The notes under the pieces are model-generated. The model worked only from the letters and a program-made list of their open reading frames with translations, was not told the DNA's origin and did not search any database. Below, in pieces: positions 54,440 through 64,000 of a stretch of 64,000 nucleotides of DNA (position 1 is the first letter of the stretch; every line of letters starts with the position of its first letter). Location: the NCBI GenBank assembly GCA_009760855.2, contig WPIO01000010.1, positions 1,575,001 through 1,639,000 of the forward strand, given 5' to 3'. Made by a program: the position numbers and the translations under genes. Source of the DNA: Cristatella mucedo (lineage: Eukaryota > Bryozoa > Phylactolaemata > Cristatellidae).

Positions 54440-55285
54440 ATGTTGTGCGATCATCACCATTTGCTCGGAGTTTGGGTGTCGCCTTCGACCTTTCGCCTAA
54501 ATTTTGAAAGCTTCGTCAAGAAAACTGCTTCCACAGTTACCCATCACGTTCGATCCCCATCTAAGACTAGGAGCTGCCTTCCACAGTGGCTTGCAAACAA
54601 TTTAACCAGTTCCTTAGTTCTGTGTCAGCTGGGTTATTATAATTCCTTTTATGCTGGGTTACGGAAAAAAGCCTCTAGGCCATTACAGCTACCTATGAAT
54701 ATGGCTGCACGGCTAGTATGCAAATCCCAGAGGTTTGGCCACGTGTCTCCTTTGCTAAAAGAGCTAGGATAGCTGCCGGTTGATCAACAGATAAAGGGCA
54801 AAGCTCTTGCGCTGCTGACCTACGTTGGCCCGTTACGTCTTTGCACCTCCTTATTTAGCTGCATGCTTACTGCACCAGTTTCAGCCTCTTCGTGCCCTCT
54901 GATCCGGTATGGGCAATAAATTAGCTGTTCCATTACTCTGCTTACAGACTTTTAGCGACAGAAGCTTTAGCTTTGCAGGTCCAGGACTGCAGAACTCACT
55001 TTCACGATTCTTATGCAAAGACAACTACTCTCCTGCTGCTAAATACGGCACATTTCAGCCGTCCTGAGCTACTGCTACTTTCATGCTACTCATTACCTTA
55101 ACTGCTCTCCTGACTCTGCTATGCTTCCGGCTTTCTCTTTATTTCGTGAGACGAAGTCTGTTGGCTACCGAATGCGTACCGAAAGTCGCTTAGGCTGTGA
55201 GTTCGCAATAAAAACTCTCCTCTCCAACACCCACATAGTCTTTGTGGCTTAGCGAAGTTGCAGACGGAGATACATTACAATACAT
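54440..55285 (+). mobile_element. family-B LINE, ORF2 C-terminus and 3' UTR
   Basis: It reads VTHHVRSPSKTRSCLPQWLA, NNLTSSLVLCQLGYYNSFYA, NMAARLVCKSQRFGHVSPLL and KELG, then a further C-terminal remnant with several stops. The UTR follows (CACCCACATAGTCTTTGTGG) and ends in an ACATT-type short repeat at 55268-55290. Confidence 0.75.
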
Positions 55286-55537
55286 TACATTGCCTAAACA
55301 TATTGACAAAAGCGTGACGTAATTACACATCACTGGGAATTCCAAACAAATAAGCAAAGTTGAAAATGTCAAGTATAAATTCAATACTAAAATCATTGAA
55401 TGATATTTGGAACTACTGCATTATCTCTAATTGTAGCTCCAACATAAAAACTAATGCAAAATATTCTGCATGCTATGTAACCAAAGGATTGCTGAGAACT
55501 AGGAAATGTGTCCTTCTTTTATGGCAGCCAACTAACG

Positions 55538-55690
55538 CCGTGCAAGTTTGACCCAGTGGTTAAGGTGCTCGACCCGATCAAGATCAAGGCGAATGTGTTT
55601 AATGACCGGGGTCTTGGTCTCGAGCCCGGTTCCATATGTGAAGCGCCTAAATAGAGATTGAGTTCTCTTAGGGGCTATACAAATGAATTG
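55538..55690 (+). mobile_element. type-2 SINE, plus
   Basis: GTTTGACCCAGTGGTTAAGG, TCTCGAGCCCGGTTCCATAT, AAGCGCCTAAATAGAGATTG and TTCTCTTAGGGGCTATACAA. Confidence 0.75.
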
Positions 55691-56640
55691 TATATATGTA
55701 GAACACAGTGCATGTCAGCACACAGAGCATGTCAGAAGCAGTTCTGTCCAATCCGGTCCTAGTAACTGTTCCTTATCTGCCATAGAGACCCATCAATATC
55801 CACAATTGAATACAGCGACGATCTCATGTTTCTCTGTGTTGGCATGCATCAACAAGCTCCATGTGACTAGCACGCTTTATGTGCAACTCTGTTGATTGTA
55901 AAACCTGTTTTGACGATAGACTTCCATATCATGGCTGTACAGTCAGCATCGGGTTTAAGAGCTATTCTTTTGTCAATCTGCCCACCCACACCTGCTTTTG
56001 TTCTTGCTGTTTCCTGAGCCCAGACATTTCTGCCCGCTCGCAGGCTCCATATCGTTACACTTAATTTAATCTGCCTCTACTTTCTGCAACCGAAGTGGGG
56101 AGGTATGGACGCAGTCTTGAGTTGCATTCTGTACAGCATGAGTGCCACATGAGTTGCGATTAGATTTCGCGCCTCAGAAGGAAGCACGAGATCGCACCAT
56201 TGCAAGATGAGCCGGATAGAATCAATAATCGGCATTGAAAGGCACGCGCATATCAGTCAGTTCTCGTGCAGAGAGTTGCATGCGGTCGACCACTAGTGCT
56301 CAAGATCAAGGCAATCCAATTTCATCGTGGCCTTTTCTTGGTTTTCAGTTCACTATTGCTGTGGTTAGTGTCTCTGCATCGCTTGGCTACAACGGCATTG
56401 CCCACACCGGGGTATTTGGGAGAAAACGCATCAAATGCATGCTTAAGGATGAATGGTCATATATTATTTAATGAGTTTTATTGCTTTTACCTTTGTGAAT
56501 GCTGCACGGAAGTAAAGCGATTTGCTTTATCAATTTTTTATGTAGTTTTGTTTTTTAGGTTTTTTAATGAACCAGTAACATAGCGCATTATATTTAAAGA
56601 CCTATAGAAGGATTAGCAAATGAGACTTCCGTATTCGGTC
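55690..56640. other. no gene assigned
   Basis: Unique-looking sequence between a type-2 SINE and a family-A tail. Acceptor-like TTCTCGTGCAG at 56274 is followed by no clear exon. Confidence 0.5.
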
Positions 56641-56644
56641 AACC

Positions 56645-56765
56645 TTTTAATAATAACAGTAATAATAATGCACTTGATAAAGCACCCTCAGAGAACCCAA
56701 TCTCTTTCTAAGCGCTTGACATTTGCTGCAAAGGAAAATGCAAAATGCTTTTTACAACATGACCT
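56645..56765 (-). mobile_element. family-A tail fragment
   Basis: AATAATAACAGTAATAATAA precedes GATAAAGCACCCTCAGAGAA and CTCTTTCTAAGCGCTTGACA, then TTTGCTGCAAAGG, the minus-strand LINE end as at 36040. Confidence 0.65.
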
Positions 56766-57012
56766 AAAGTTTAAGTGGCTGTCTCACACCAACTACCTTT
56801 AAAGGGGCACCGAGCCGCTTGCAGGAAAGCCTAAACCTGTAAATTAGCTGTTCCAACATCCGACCTGTAGCCTCTTGAGTCTGGTCGTCTCCTTTTAAGA
56901 TGATCATTTGCCAGATGACCTACCGGCTTCACATTTGTGTGCACTTAGCTCAGGGCAACCATGAGAGCTATAGACCATGCTTTTTCTTATATCCCCCATC
57001 CCAACCTTTTTG

Positions 57013-57180
<168 letters not shown>

Positions 57181-57208
57181 TCCCATGTTTCCGTGCATGT
57201 GCAAAAAG

Positions 57209-57348
57209 ATGCTGGCGGATGATGCAAAAGCTGGCACAATGGATTGTTTGTCGCAACCGTCGGCACTGCCATATTACACCACTTATCTAAGACCTTCAAC
57301 AATTCCCATCAAGTATCGCATGCCAGAAGAAGGTTTTGTCATTCACTG
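57209..57348 (+). CDS. candidate exon, unrecognised protein, after a long (CT)n tract
   Basis: The acceptor is GCAAAAAG at 57208, preceded by about 140 bp of (CT)n that would serve as pyrimidine tract. The frame reads MLADDAKAGTMDCLSQPSAL, then YYTTYLRPSTIPIKYRMPEE and GFVIHW. The donor is ACTG|GTAGGTTC after 57348. Tyr, Pro and Met content suggests genuine coding. It joins in phase 0 to 53962-54090. Function unknown. Confidence 0.33.
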
Positions 57349-58110
57349 GTAGGTTCCTAAATTTTCTTCCCCCAGTTTTGCTATATAATATACTAACACC
57401 CGGAGAGAGATTTCCTTTCATACCACCCACTCCTTTGACTCGACTTGACAGCCTGTATCACTGTTCTTCTACTAGTGCACTCCCGATGCCAAACTCAAGT
57501 GTTACACCCATTTGTTGATATCCTTGCTATTGCAATGCCCGTTCCACATACGGTGTACGGATCAGCACCTCGTGCTCTTTCGCCAGATCTTGTAGACTAT
57601 TGTTCTCTTATACAGCAACTCGACCCCTAAGCGTTTCCAGAACAGTAGCTCTGTACCTCTTGTCGCTGCTGATTTTGCACACAGCCAACAGCCTATGGCC
57701 AACGAAGCCGACCTACGTGATGGCAGTGCTACCACCACCGTACGGCCTCAGTGGACTATCAGCACGGCTATCTGTGCTGCCGGGCAGGTCAGACGGAGCA
57801 TCCAAGACAGAAAGCTACTGCTCGTTCTCACCATCGACTCAAACCGGTACATTGAGTGAAAGGTCGTGAAGATCGCTGACAAATCCACTCTCCATCGAAA
57901 ACTACTGCATCTTAGAGCGGCGACCGAGAGGTAAAAGACAGGAGCCGGTGCACTCACAACCTGTCACCTTCGAAAAGTCACATTTCCGATGGTCTGGTGA
58001 GCCGGAATGAGCAGCTGCTAAGCCGGCCAAGACAGCGCCGAGCATCCTGTACAGCTGCCGTAGCCCCCTAAGCATTTCTTCATCTTGTTTTGGCACGTCT
58101 CTCAAAGATC

Positions 58111-58480
58111 TTAACTGCAACCAGAAGGGCCACGAAGCGAAAGGGCTAGGTGCCAGAGGCGACTGTCAGGCTCTTGCTGGAGGGTCTGGGCTGGCGTTAT
58201 TCTGAGTGAGATTTCGGTTCGGCGAGTTTCTGCGATATATGAGAGTAATAACGATCCGGCCTCCTTCTTCTTGATTCGTTCCACCGGGTCTGATAGGCCA
58301 ACCACTCCGATCAGCCACTTTCGGAGGCTGGCTGCTGGATCTATGAGGATTCGTGCTGCTATGCTCTTGAAATCGTTACCAAAGCATTGGCTACTATGCG
58401 GTGGGCAAGCTCGTTGTAGGAATACACTTAACATGCACCTTGATGTTTCCAGATCAGTATTATAGAGCTTGGCAGCCAGT
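58111..58480 (-). CDS. candidate minus-strand open segment, unrecognised
   Basis: A 120-codon open frame on the minus strand includes YNTDLETSRCMLSVFLQRAC, ILIDPAASLRKWLIGVVGLS and DPVERIKKKEAGSLLLSYIA and ends at TAA 58113-58111. It is repeat-free and of mixed, globular-like composition. A second open frame (57902-58120) overlaps its end and reads EEMLRGLRQLYRMLGAVLAG. No splice structure or family can be assigned. Confidence 0.2.
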
Positions 58481-58969
58481 AATGTTAGGAGAAATTAGCC
58501 GATAAGAGGCAACACTCGATGAATGCCGGAAGCAGAATAAGCAGTGTGTGATCAAAAAATATTGAAGTAAAATAAAAACGAACGAATAGAATCTGATACA
58601 AAATAAAGTCAGCATGCATTCTATTTTGCCATGTCCACTCACTTCATTTATTCCGTTTAAATTGAATTGCCTAGACAGTCCGTCGTCTGCCATTACATTA
58701 TGCAAGTTTGTTCAGTCAAAACTTCTATCCCAGAGGTACTTACAGCCTGTCCCTGTGGCAATCGCTGGTATCAGCTTGCCGAAACAATAGGTTCAGTTTT
58801 TGCAGCTGCCCGTTTAATCGAAAAGAGAGCACAAACCGAGCAGCAAAGCTGTGACTGAAGCTGAAGCTGACGCAGCCAGATCGGCCAGCTGGGTCGTAAC
58901 AATAATTGGCAGCACATCGAGGGGCGAGGTCGGCCATCATTAGGCAGGCAGGCAGGCAGGCGCCTCTAC

Positions 58970-59185
58970 TCGTCCCTTAAGCAGAACCCCAGCCTTTCGA
59001 TGAAATCCAGGCTTTGAGAGCAGCGGCAGATCTTCGCAAACATCTAGGCAGTCTGCCAGACAGGAAGTTGGACCGCGAGGCATAGTTGCCGAGTCAAGTA
59101 CGATCGCATACGACAGAACCTTTCGAAAGCAGCTATCAATGTGTGAGCACGGAGTAGAATTGCACGAGACAGAAATATCAGACAT
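58970..59185 (-). CDS. candidate minus-strand Cys-containing exon, unrecognised
   Basis: An open minus-strand frame reads SVSCNSTPCSHIDSCFRKVL, SYAIVLDSATMPRGPTSCLA, DCLDVCEDLPLLSKPGFHRK, then GVLLKGR before a donor-like GA|GTAGAGG. Six cysteines in about 45 residues resemble a small extracellular module, but the spacing matches none I know. The low-complexity GGCA repeat at 58942-58961 lies just beyond. Confidence 0.22.
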
Positions 59186-59417
59186 TACAGGAGAATCTTC
59201 AGTTGGGCCTATCCCTTATTTTTCCAAGGTAGCTTCACTATTTAAAGGAAGCAAAACGTTGACCTTGCCTAAGCCAGCCAATCACAGCCGGATAAAGAAG
59301 GCCTGTGTCCCATCGCTTTGCCCTAGATAGGTATATTCTTAGGAAACGATTACACCTTGACCTTTGGTGGAAGTGACAGGAAATCGTCGAATGGGTGTCT
59401 TCATACAACTTGCTTAC

Positions 59418-59541
59418 CTGTTACGGCAGCTTTGCAAGCCAAATGCAAACAGGCTTGGCTCCCAGTCCATTTTGAAATAGCTGAAGGCACTTTCTGCGTT
59501 TCTGTATCCGATCGACGGGTTGATAGTATTGGCTTGCAGGA
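59418..59541 (-). CDS. candidate minus-strand exon, unrecognised
   Basis: Read on the minus strand, AGTTTGAG|TC opens 40 full codons: LQANTINPSIGYRNAESAFS, YFKMDWEPSLFAFGLQSCRN, then a consensus donor AACAG|GTAAGC. Aromatic-rich composition and two good borders suggest a real exon. It starts and ends in phase 2. No domain recognised. Confidence 0.3.
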
Positions 59542-59611
59542 CTCAAACTACTGACGATGAATTATTGCGAAGCAGTCTGCTGCCATCAGGTATCCGAATC
59601 AGGAACATCTA

Positions 59612-59867
59612 TATTGAGCATCTAATGAAAGGGAGCCGGTGCTTCGGACCGCTCGCTCCGCAGCGCCGGCACGCACGGAAATTAGGAGCAACATTGCTAA
59701 ATTCAGAGACCCTTCGCCCACGTGACACAGTTAGTAACGCTAGGTCAAGTCTGTTTCCCGACAGATGAGCTGGTTTTAAATGGTAGTCTTCTGTGCGGCT
59801 TCGCAGCCAGGTAGCGCCAAAAAGACTTAAGTCATCCCTCAATTGACCAACTCGCACCCAGAGTGCT
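59612..59867 (-). CDS. candidate minus-strand exon, unrecognised
   Basis: The acceptor TTTCCTGTCAG precedes 59867. The frame reads ALWVRVGQLRDDLSLFGATW, LRSRTEDYHLKPAHLSGNRL and on through RACRRCGASGPKH to a TAG at 59611-59609. It is open for 85 codons in repeat-free sequence. No good internal donor is evident. Could be a terminal exon or chance. Confidence 0.22.
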
Positions 59868-60335
59868 CTGACAGGAAATATCCTACATCATCTTTTTTCC
59901 GCTCATCTATCGGCGACTCCATTTGAAGGCAGATATGAAAACTGCAAAGCAGCGACCAATGTGCACCGACCACAATCGCTTTGTATTTCCTCTATAAGAA
60001 ATATTGGCTTGCCCCCTTTTTCAATAACCCTCACACTCTGAACCGAAGTCTTGCATCGCGGAAGTCTCTTTGGAGGCAATCGAACAAGAGCAGCACTTTG
60101 ACGAGATGGAGGGCAGCAGCTCGTGGAGTGCTCAATGCACGGCAGATCTCTAGTCGCATCTATCTAATCTCAGCATGCAAGAATTAGCTGTGGTCTACCT
60201 TCATCTGCAGCAGCATCTTGAAGCTTCGATTGAAAGGAATTTCTCTTGAACATCACCAAATATCGGTCAGTCACCAGGTTCTCAGTTTTAACTCTCAAGA
60301 GTCTGTACTGCGGTTGCCATGAGTTTATTTAAAAA

Positions 60336-60353
60336 ATATATATATATATATAT
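60336..60353. repeat. short (TA)n
   Basis: AAAAAATATATATATATATA-type run at the left end of a minus type-2 SINE. Confidence 0.9.
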
Positions 60354-60490
60354 TTATAATTCATCTATATAGTGCCTTAAGAGAACTTGATCTCTATCCT
60401 GAAGCTTCGCGTTTGCCGCTTAGGGCTCGAGTCCACGACCTATATTATTAAAGGCGAGCTCCTTAATCTCTTTGCCACACCAGGGAAAGT
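60345..60490 (-). mobile_element. type-2 SINE, minus
   Basis: TAGTGCCTTAAGAGAACTTG, ATCTCTATCCTGAAGCTTCG, GGCTCGAGTCCACGACC and AAAGGCGAGCTCCTTAATC, preceded by a TA run. Confidence 0.65.
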
Positions 60491-61570
60491 ATGCGAATTT
60501 TGGGACGATTTCTGCCTGAGCATGTGCTACACACCAACTAGCGATGGCTGCGAGCGGAAGGCATACGGCAGGCCCAGAAAAGCCTTGGTTACGTTCAGCA
60601 CTCAGTAGAAGAAAGCGACACGGCGATTCGAATTTTCTGGAAAATCTAACTACAACGTGCGGTCCGCGACGCATGGCGGATATTGGACGGTGACTATAGG
60701 AGGGCACAAATCATTTTTCACACGATCACATTACCTATAATTTCCTTCAAGCAAACTCGCTGTCCCTTTCATTAGACGCGTTTATTTTCTAAGCTAGCCG
60801 CGTGAGAAATAAATATATCCGATCGTCGGAAATTAGCAGGACATATTGCTTAGATTTATCAAATCGTGTAGTATCATCTGAAAACGCAACAGACATGTCT
60901 CGGTTCGATCGTAGCGACGCTTAGGTTCTCGAGGGACAGACTCACGCCCAGAGTACGCTGGTTTCGTCGCCATTGGTAAGTAGATATTCACGATCCTAAT
61001 GCCTAATTGCGATAGGCAAAGTTAAAGGAAAGCTAGAGTCAGGTGGTGACGCAAGCTCCGAGTTATCGCTCGTCGGTGCTAATGTGCCGAGCCCTGACGG
61101 ATTGTTCGAGGTCTCGAATTGATGCGCGTCGTCAGAGAACCGTGCAGTAAGTGGCGGAGGTCCAGAGGCCCCCCCCCAATTTACATTGTTTAGAAGACGC
61201 TCTGACCGTCGAGCCGTCCTGCTTCCACTTCCATTTATCACAAACACGGCACTCGTAACGGTGGTCGTCCGCGATGCGGCAACCGGGTTAGGCGCTGCGC
61301 CGACGCGCGGGTGTGTGAGAATGCGGCGTAGCGTTAAATGGCGGCGGCAAGCGACAGAGCCCGCTTCCTAATATAGAAAAAAAAAGATCCGCATCCATAG
61401 TGCGGAGCAGTCTGTCTCAGAGCCACCTAGCGGCTGCACGAGCGTGCGGTGTTCCAGCCGCAGCTGTCACAGCAGCCAACTCTCTCGAGGTCCGGTGCTC
61501 AACTCTCAAGGCTCCAGCTCGACGCCCTCGGACTACAATTGACCAACTATAGCAGCACGATTTGGAATTT
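60490..61570. other. no gene assigned
   Basis: CG content rises toward 61200-61350. Frames are short. An internal C run lies at 61170. Nothing recognised. Confidence 0.5.
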
Positions 61571-61574
61571 CAAT

Positions 61575-62400
61575 GCAGCCGTTTAGCTATGGATATTATG
61601 ACATAACCGGTTTCCAGCTATCGTGGTTCTGGAACCGCAAAGAATGTCTCGGTCGTCATAATCCGGCCGGTGCGGCACGCCACCGTTTCACGGCCCCTTT
61701 TTAAATTACGGCATTCCTTGGCCGGAATAATACAGCGAGTAACGCCGCACAACCATCAGCGGTACGTTGTTACATCTAGGACTAGGCCTCCCGCCGCAGA
61801 ATCTTCGCTCGCAGCTTCGCTACTTCCGGCGGGCACGCGGCAAATGGTGATGAAGCCTTGAACTTTCTATCACGACCAGCGACTCGTAGGCGCAGCACAA
61901 ATTCGCGCTGCTATGCAGCAGACAATGGCGGGACTATGGCGAAACAATGGCGTGGCGGGACTATGGCGGAACAATGGCGACAACGAAGCGTTGGCACGTC
62001 CGTGTCCCTAAAGTGGAGAAATCTATTCGACTGCGACGGCGGGTTACAGGCGTTCAACCGCGGCCATGTACGACGTACGGCAAAAGCAGCCTGCGTGCGT
62101 CTCGAGGCCTGGAGCTCAAATCAGCTCAGCCGTTTAAGCACTGACTTCCCTACCTGTTACACGTCTTCGGATTGTGCGCTGCCTGGGCCATAGATTATCA
62201 CATAATCAGTTCCTAGACGTTGCGATCCAGTAACCACGAACAATGAACATTAGTCCTAATCTGGCCGATTAAGCATGCCACCGCTTCAATGCCCCATTCT
62301 TAAATCGAGGCCGTCCTCGGTCAGATTAAAAAATCCAAGACGAACGACGCGGCGGCAGGTGTTGACGTTCGTCTTCGCACCCTAATTACTAGGCTACAGC
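61575..62400. repeat. diverged direct repeat pair around GGCGGGACTATGGC repeats
   Basis: TATTATGACATAACCGGTT, GGCACGCCACCGTTTCACGG and CCCCTTTTTAAATTACGG (61590-61712) parallel ATTATCACATAATCAGTTCC, AGCATGCCACCGCTTCAATG and CCCCATTCTTAAATCG (62195-62308). Between them, GGCGGGACTATGGCG-AACAATGGC is repeated at 61925-61985. Could be terminal repeats of an unknown element. Confidence 0.5.
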
Positions 62401-62490
62401 ATAAATTACTGCGGAGAATTTTCAGACGCCTCCTTCTTCGAGCTGTCGCTGTCGCTGCGCCGTCTTTACCTTTATCGCCGACGACCGTCG

Positions 62491-62527
62491 CAGCAACAAC
62501 AAGCAGCAGCAACAAGCAGCAACAACC
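62491..62527. repeat. (CAA)/(CAG) imperfect triplet repeat
   Basis: CAGCAACAACAAGCAGCAGC followed by AACAAGCAGCAACAACC. Confidence 0.85.
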
Positions 62528-62629
62528 GGCCTTCGAATGCCTGTCCCGGGATCCTGCTGGTCAGGCGTCCAGGTCGTCAGCACTTTGTATGGCTGGAGAC
62601 AGGCGCGCTCCGTTCAGCTACCGCTCTGC

Positions 62630-62790
62630 CGCACTGGTTTGGTTTGGACCAGTGGTTGGGATGCTCGCCTCGACCAAGGTCTGGCTAAGGTCGTCGGCTC
62701 GAGCCCCGTGGCATGTGTGAAGCGCGTGAAATGGAGATCAAGTTCTCTTAGGGAGCTGTACACAAGAACTATACTTTATTCTGTCTCAAT
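62630..62790 (+). mobile_element. type-2 SINE, plus
   Basis: TGGTTTGGACCAGTGGTTGG, TGCTCGCCTCGACCAAGGTC, GGCTCGAGCCCCGTGGCATG, GAAATGGAGATCAAGTTCTC and TTAGGGAGCTGTACACAAG. Confidence 0.75.
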
Positions 62791-63499
62791 AGAAACGTGG
62801 ATTTATCTCTAAGCTATCTAAAGTGAGAATGGGACTAGGGCACGCAACGCCGGGCACATTTTACAGCATGGAAGAGCCGAATTCAGCGAGAACCGTCGAG
62901 AAAGCGATTGTGACTGCGACCTATCTATCACGCTACTCATCGCTGATAGCGTCGTCTCGCTAATCTGCATCTTATCCGCCTGACGTTCAGTTGGAGACGC
63001 CTGTGACAGCATGCTGGACGACAGAGACGGCAGAGAATCTCAGCAAAAATCGATCATCCAGCGAGAGCTTGACGTTTGTGGGGTGCCACAGGGTGGACAG
63101 CTAATCTCGGACGAAAACTATGCATACTATGCCAGCTCACTTTCTGCTATGAGAACAGTGCCCATAGCAAGCCGTTGTTCAACATGGCCGCCAGCGTCTG
63201 CTTACGATTGAGTTAAGTGAATACGTTTTGACGTATACTTTCTGCTTAGACTTTCTCCCTAAAATCTAAAAACATAAATTCCAAACCCAAAAGTTCAAAT
63301 AAAAATTAAAAAACCTAACCACTGAACCTTAAACTGCAAACCCGAAACATACCATCCGTTACACTAGACCTAAAATCATTAAATATAAGATAAAAATATT
63401 GCGCTAAAAGTGTTATTTTATCGTAAATGTAAACAGGCTCGAACGACCATGCTGAGCAGCCAGCTATGGCCACTATGCCCATGGCAGAAAGCGAGCGGG

Positions 63500-63660
63500 C
63501 TCTATTCAGAAATGACCCCGTAGTTGACCCCGGATCCCTTTTCGGGTCAAGTCCTTTTCAAAATGTTTACTCTCCCTCTTACTGATCCGATCGCCAAGCA
63601 CAATTAGGGCTTTCGTTTTTGTGCAGATGACGCTCAGCAGTGCAGCTGCACGATCGAAGA
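63500..63660 (+). mobile_element. LINE RT fragment (YADD region)
   Basis: GACCCCGGATCCCTTTTCGG and TTACTGATCCGATCGCCAAG, CACAATTAGGGCTTTCG, then TGCAGATGACGCTCAGCAG encode the GSVLGPVLF, I-A-K-H-N-L-G-F and A-D-D-A-Q blocks with frameshifts. Confidence 0.6.
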
Positions 63661-63789
63661 CGTCTCTACCTTCCAGCATCTCAAACTCTCTCGGCTTCTC
63701 CCTAAGAGAGATTGCACGCAATCGCCGGCGTTCGCGCTTGGACGGCAGAAGACTGGATGCGGGGGAATCCTTGTCCAGGCGAGACCGAA

Positions 63790-64000
63790 TCTTTGCAATA
63801 TTACGTCGGGTTAAAGTAGGTAGACTTGACTGTGGCGCCGACGTGCTCATCCAGAGACAAGTCCTTTTTCAAAAGGACACCCAGATTCCGGGAGGATGCA
63901 CTACAGTAAATGCGCTGCTGGTAGAACTAATGTGGAGATCTAGAATAGGAAAACTTTGCTTTCCTGTAATTAGTTGGTTGATTTTATCGCCATTCGATTT
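63790..64000 (-). mobile_element. LINE RT fragment (post-YADD)
   Basis: AAAGTAGGTAGACTTGACTG, the DH-S block at 63835 and GTTGATTTTATCGCCATTCG at the edge parallel 1820-2020 in the same minus orientation. Head-to-head with the preceding fragment. Confidence 0.55.

Overview
This window is eukaryotic and almost certainly from an invertebrate animal. Coding sequence is split by GT-AG introns of 0.1 to 3.4 kb. More than half of the recognisable sequence is broken non-LTR retrotransposon, tRNA-derived SINE, hAT transposon relic or microsatellite. The one complete gene is an animal plastin/fimbrin. I cannot name the species. No bacterial operon, CRISPR array, rRNA gene or intact tRNA gene is present.

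Layout, left to right. At 0-10 kb, the + strand carries the last recognisable exons (1150-1407, 4395-4530, 9595-9736) of an Eps8-like actin-regulator gene whose 5' part lies off the left edge. Its introns hold a nested minus-strand LINE, SINEs and (CT)n, (GT)n and (CTG)n arrays. At 10-16 kb there is unannotated sequence with a GC-rich block at about 11.9-13.9 kb and weak coding-like pieces. At 16.6-18.9 kb is an AT-rich block with a decayed hAT transposase, minus strand. At 19-26 kb is a graveyard of CR1/L2-like LINEs on both strands, plus a second hAT relic (21.1-22.4 kb). From 26.4 to 39.9 kb, minus strand, is a complete ten-exon plastin gene: two EF-hands and four calponin-homology domains, predicted 615 residues, all introns GT-AG, reading frame continuous across all nine junctions. 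Its 5' end sits in a CpG-rich block at about 38.7-40.7 kb.

From 40 to 64 kb the sequence is mainly repeats: SINEs of two tRNA-derived families, LINE 3' ends, minisatellites and local duplications. Several coding-like islands have splice-like borders but no family I can recognise: + strand 46146-46550, 53962-54090 and 57209-57348; minus strand 44492-45022, 51789-52494 and 57902-59867.

Biologically, two actin-bundle proteins (Eps8-like and plastin) lie convergently in one 40 kb interval. The repeat fraction shows a clear partnership: type-2 SINEs carry the same 3' tail as the family-A LINE. One long (CT)n array has plainly grown inside that tail. I found no convincing undescribed enzymatic or defence system; the best leads are listed as findings.
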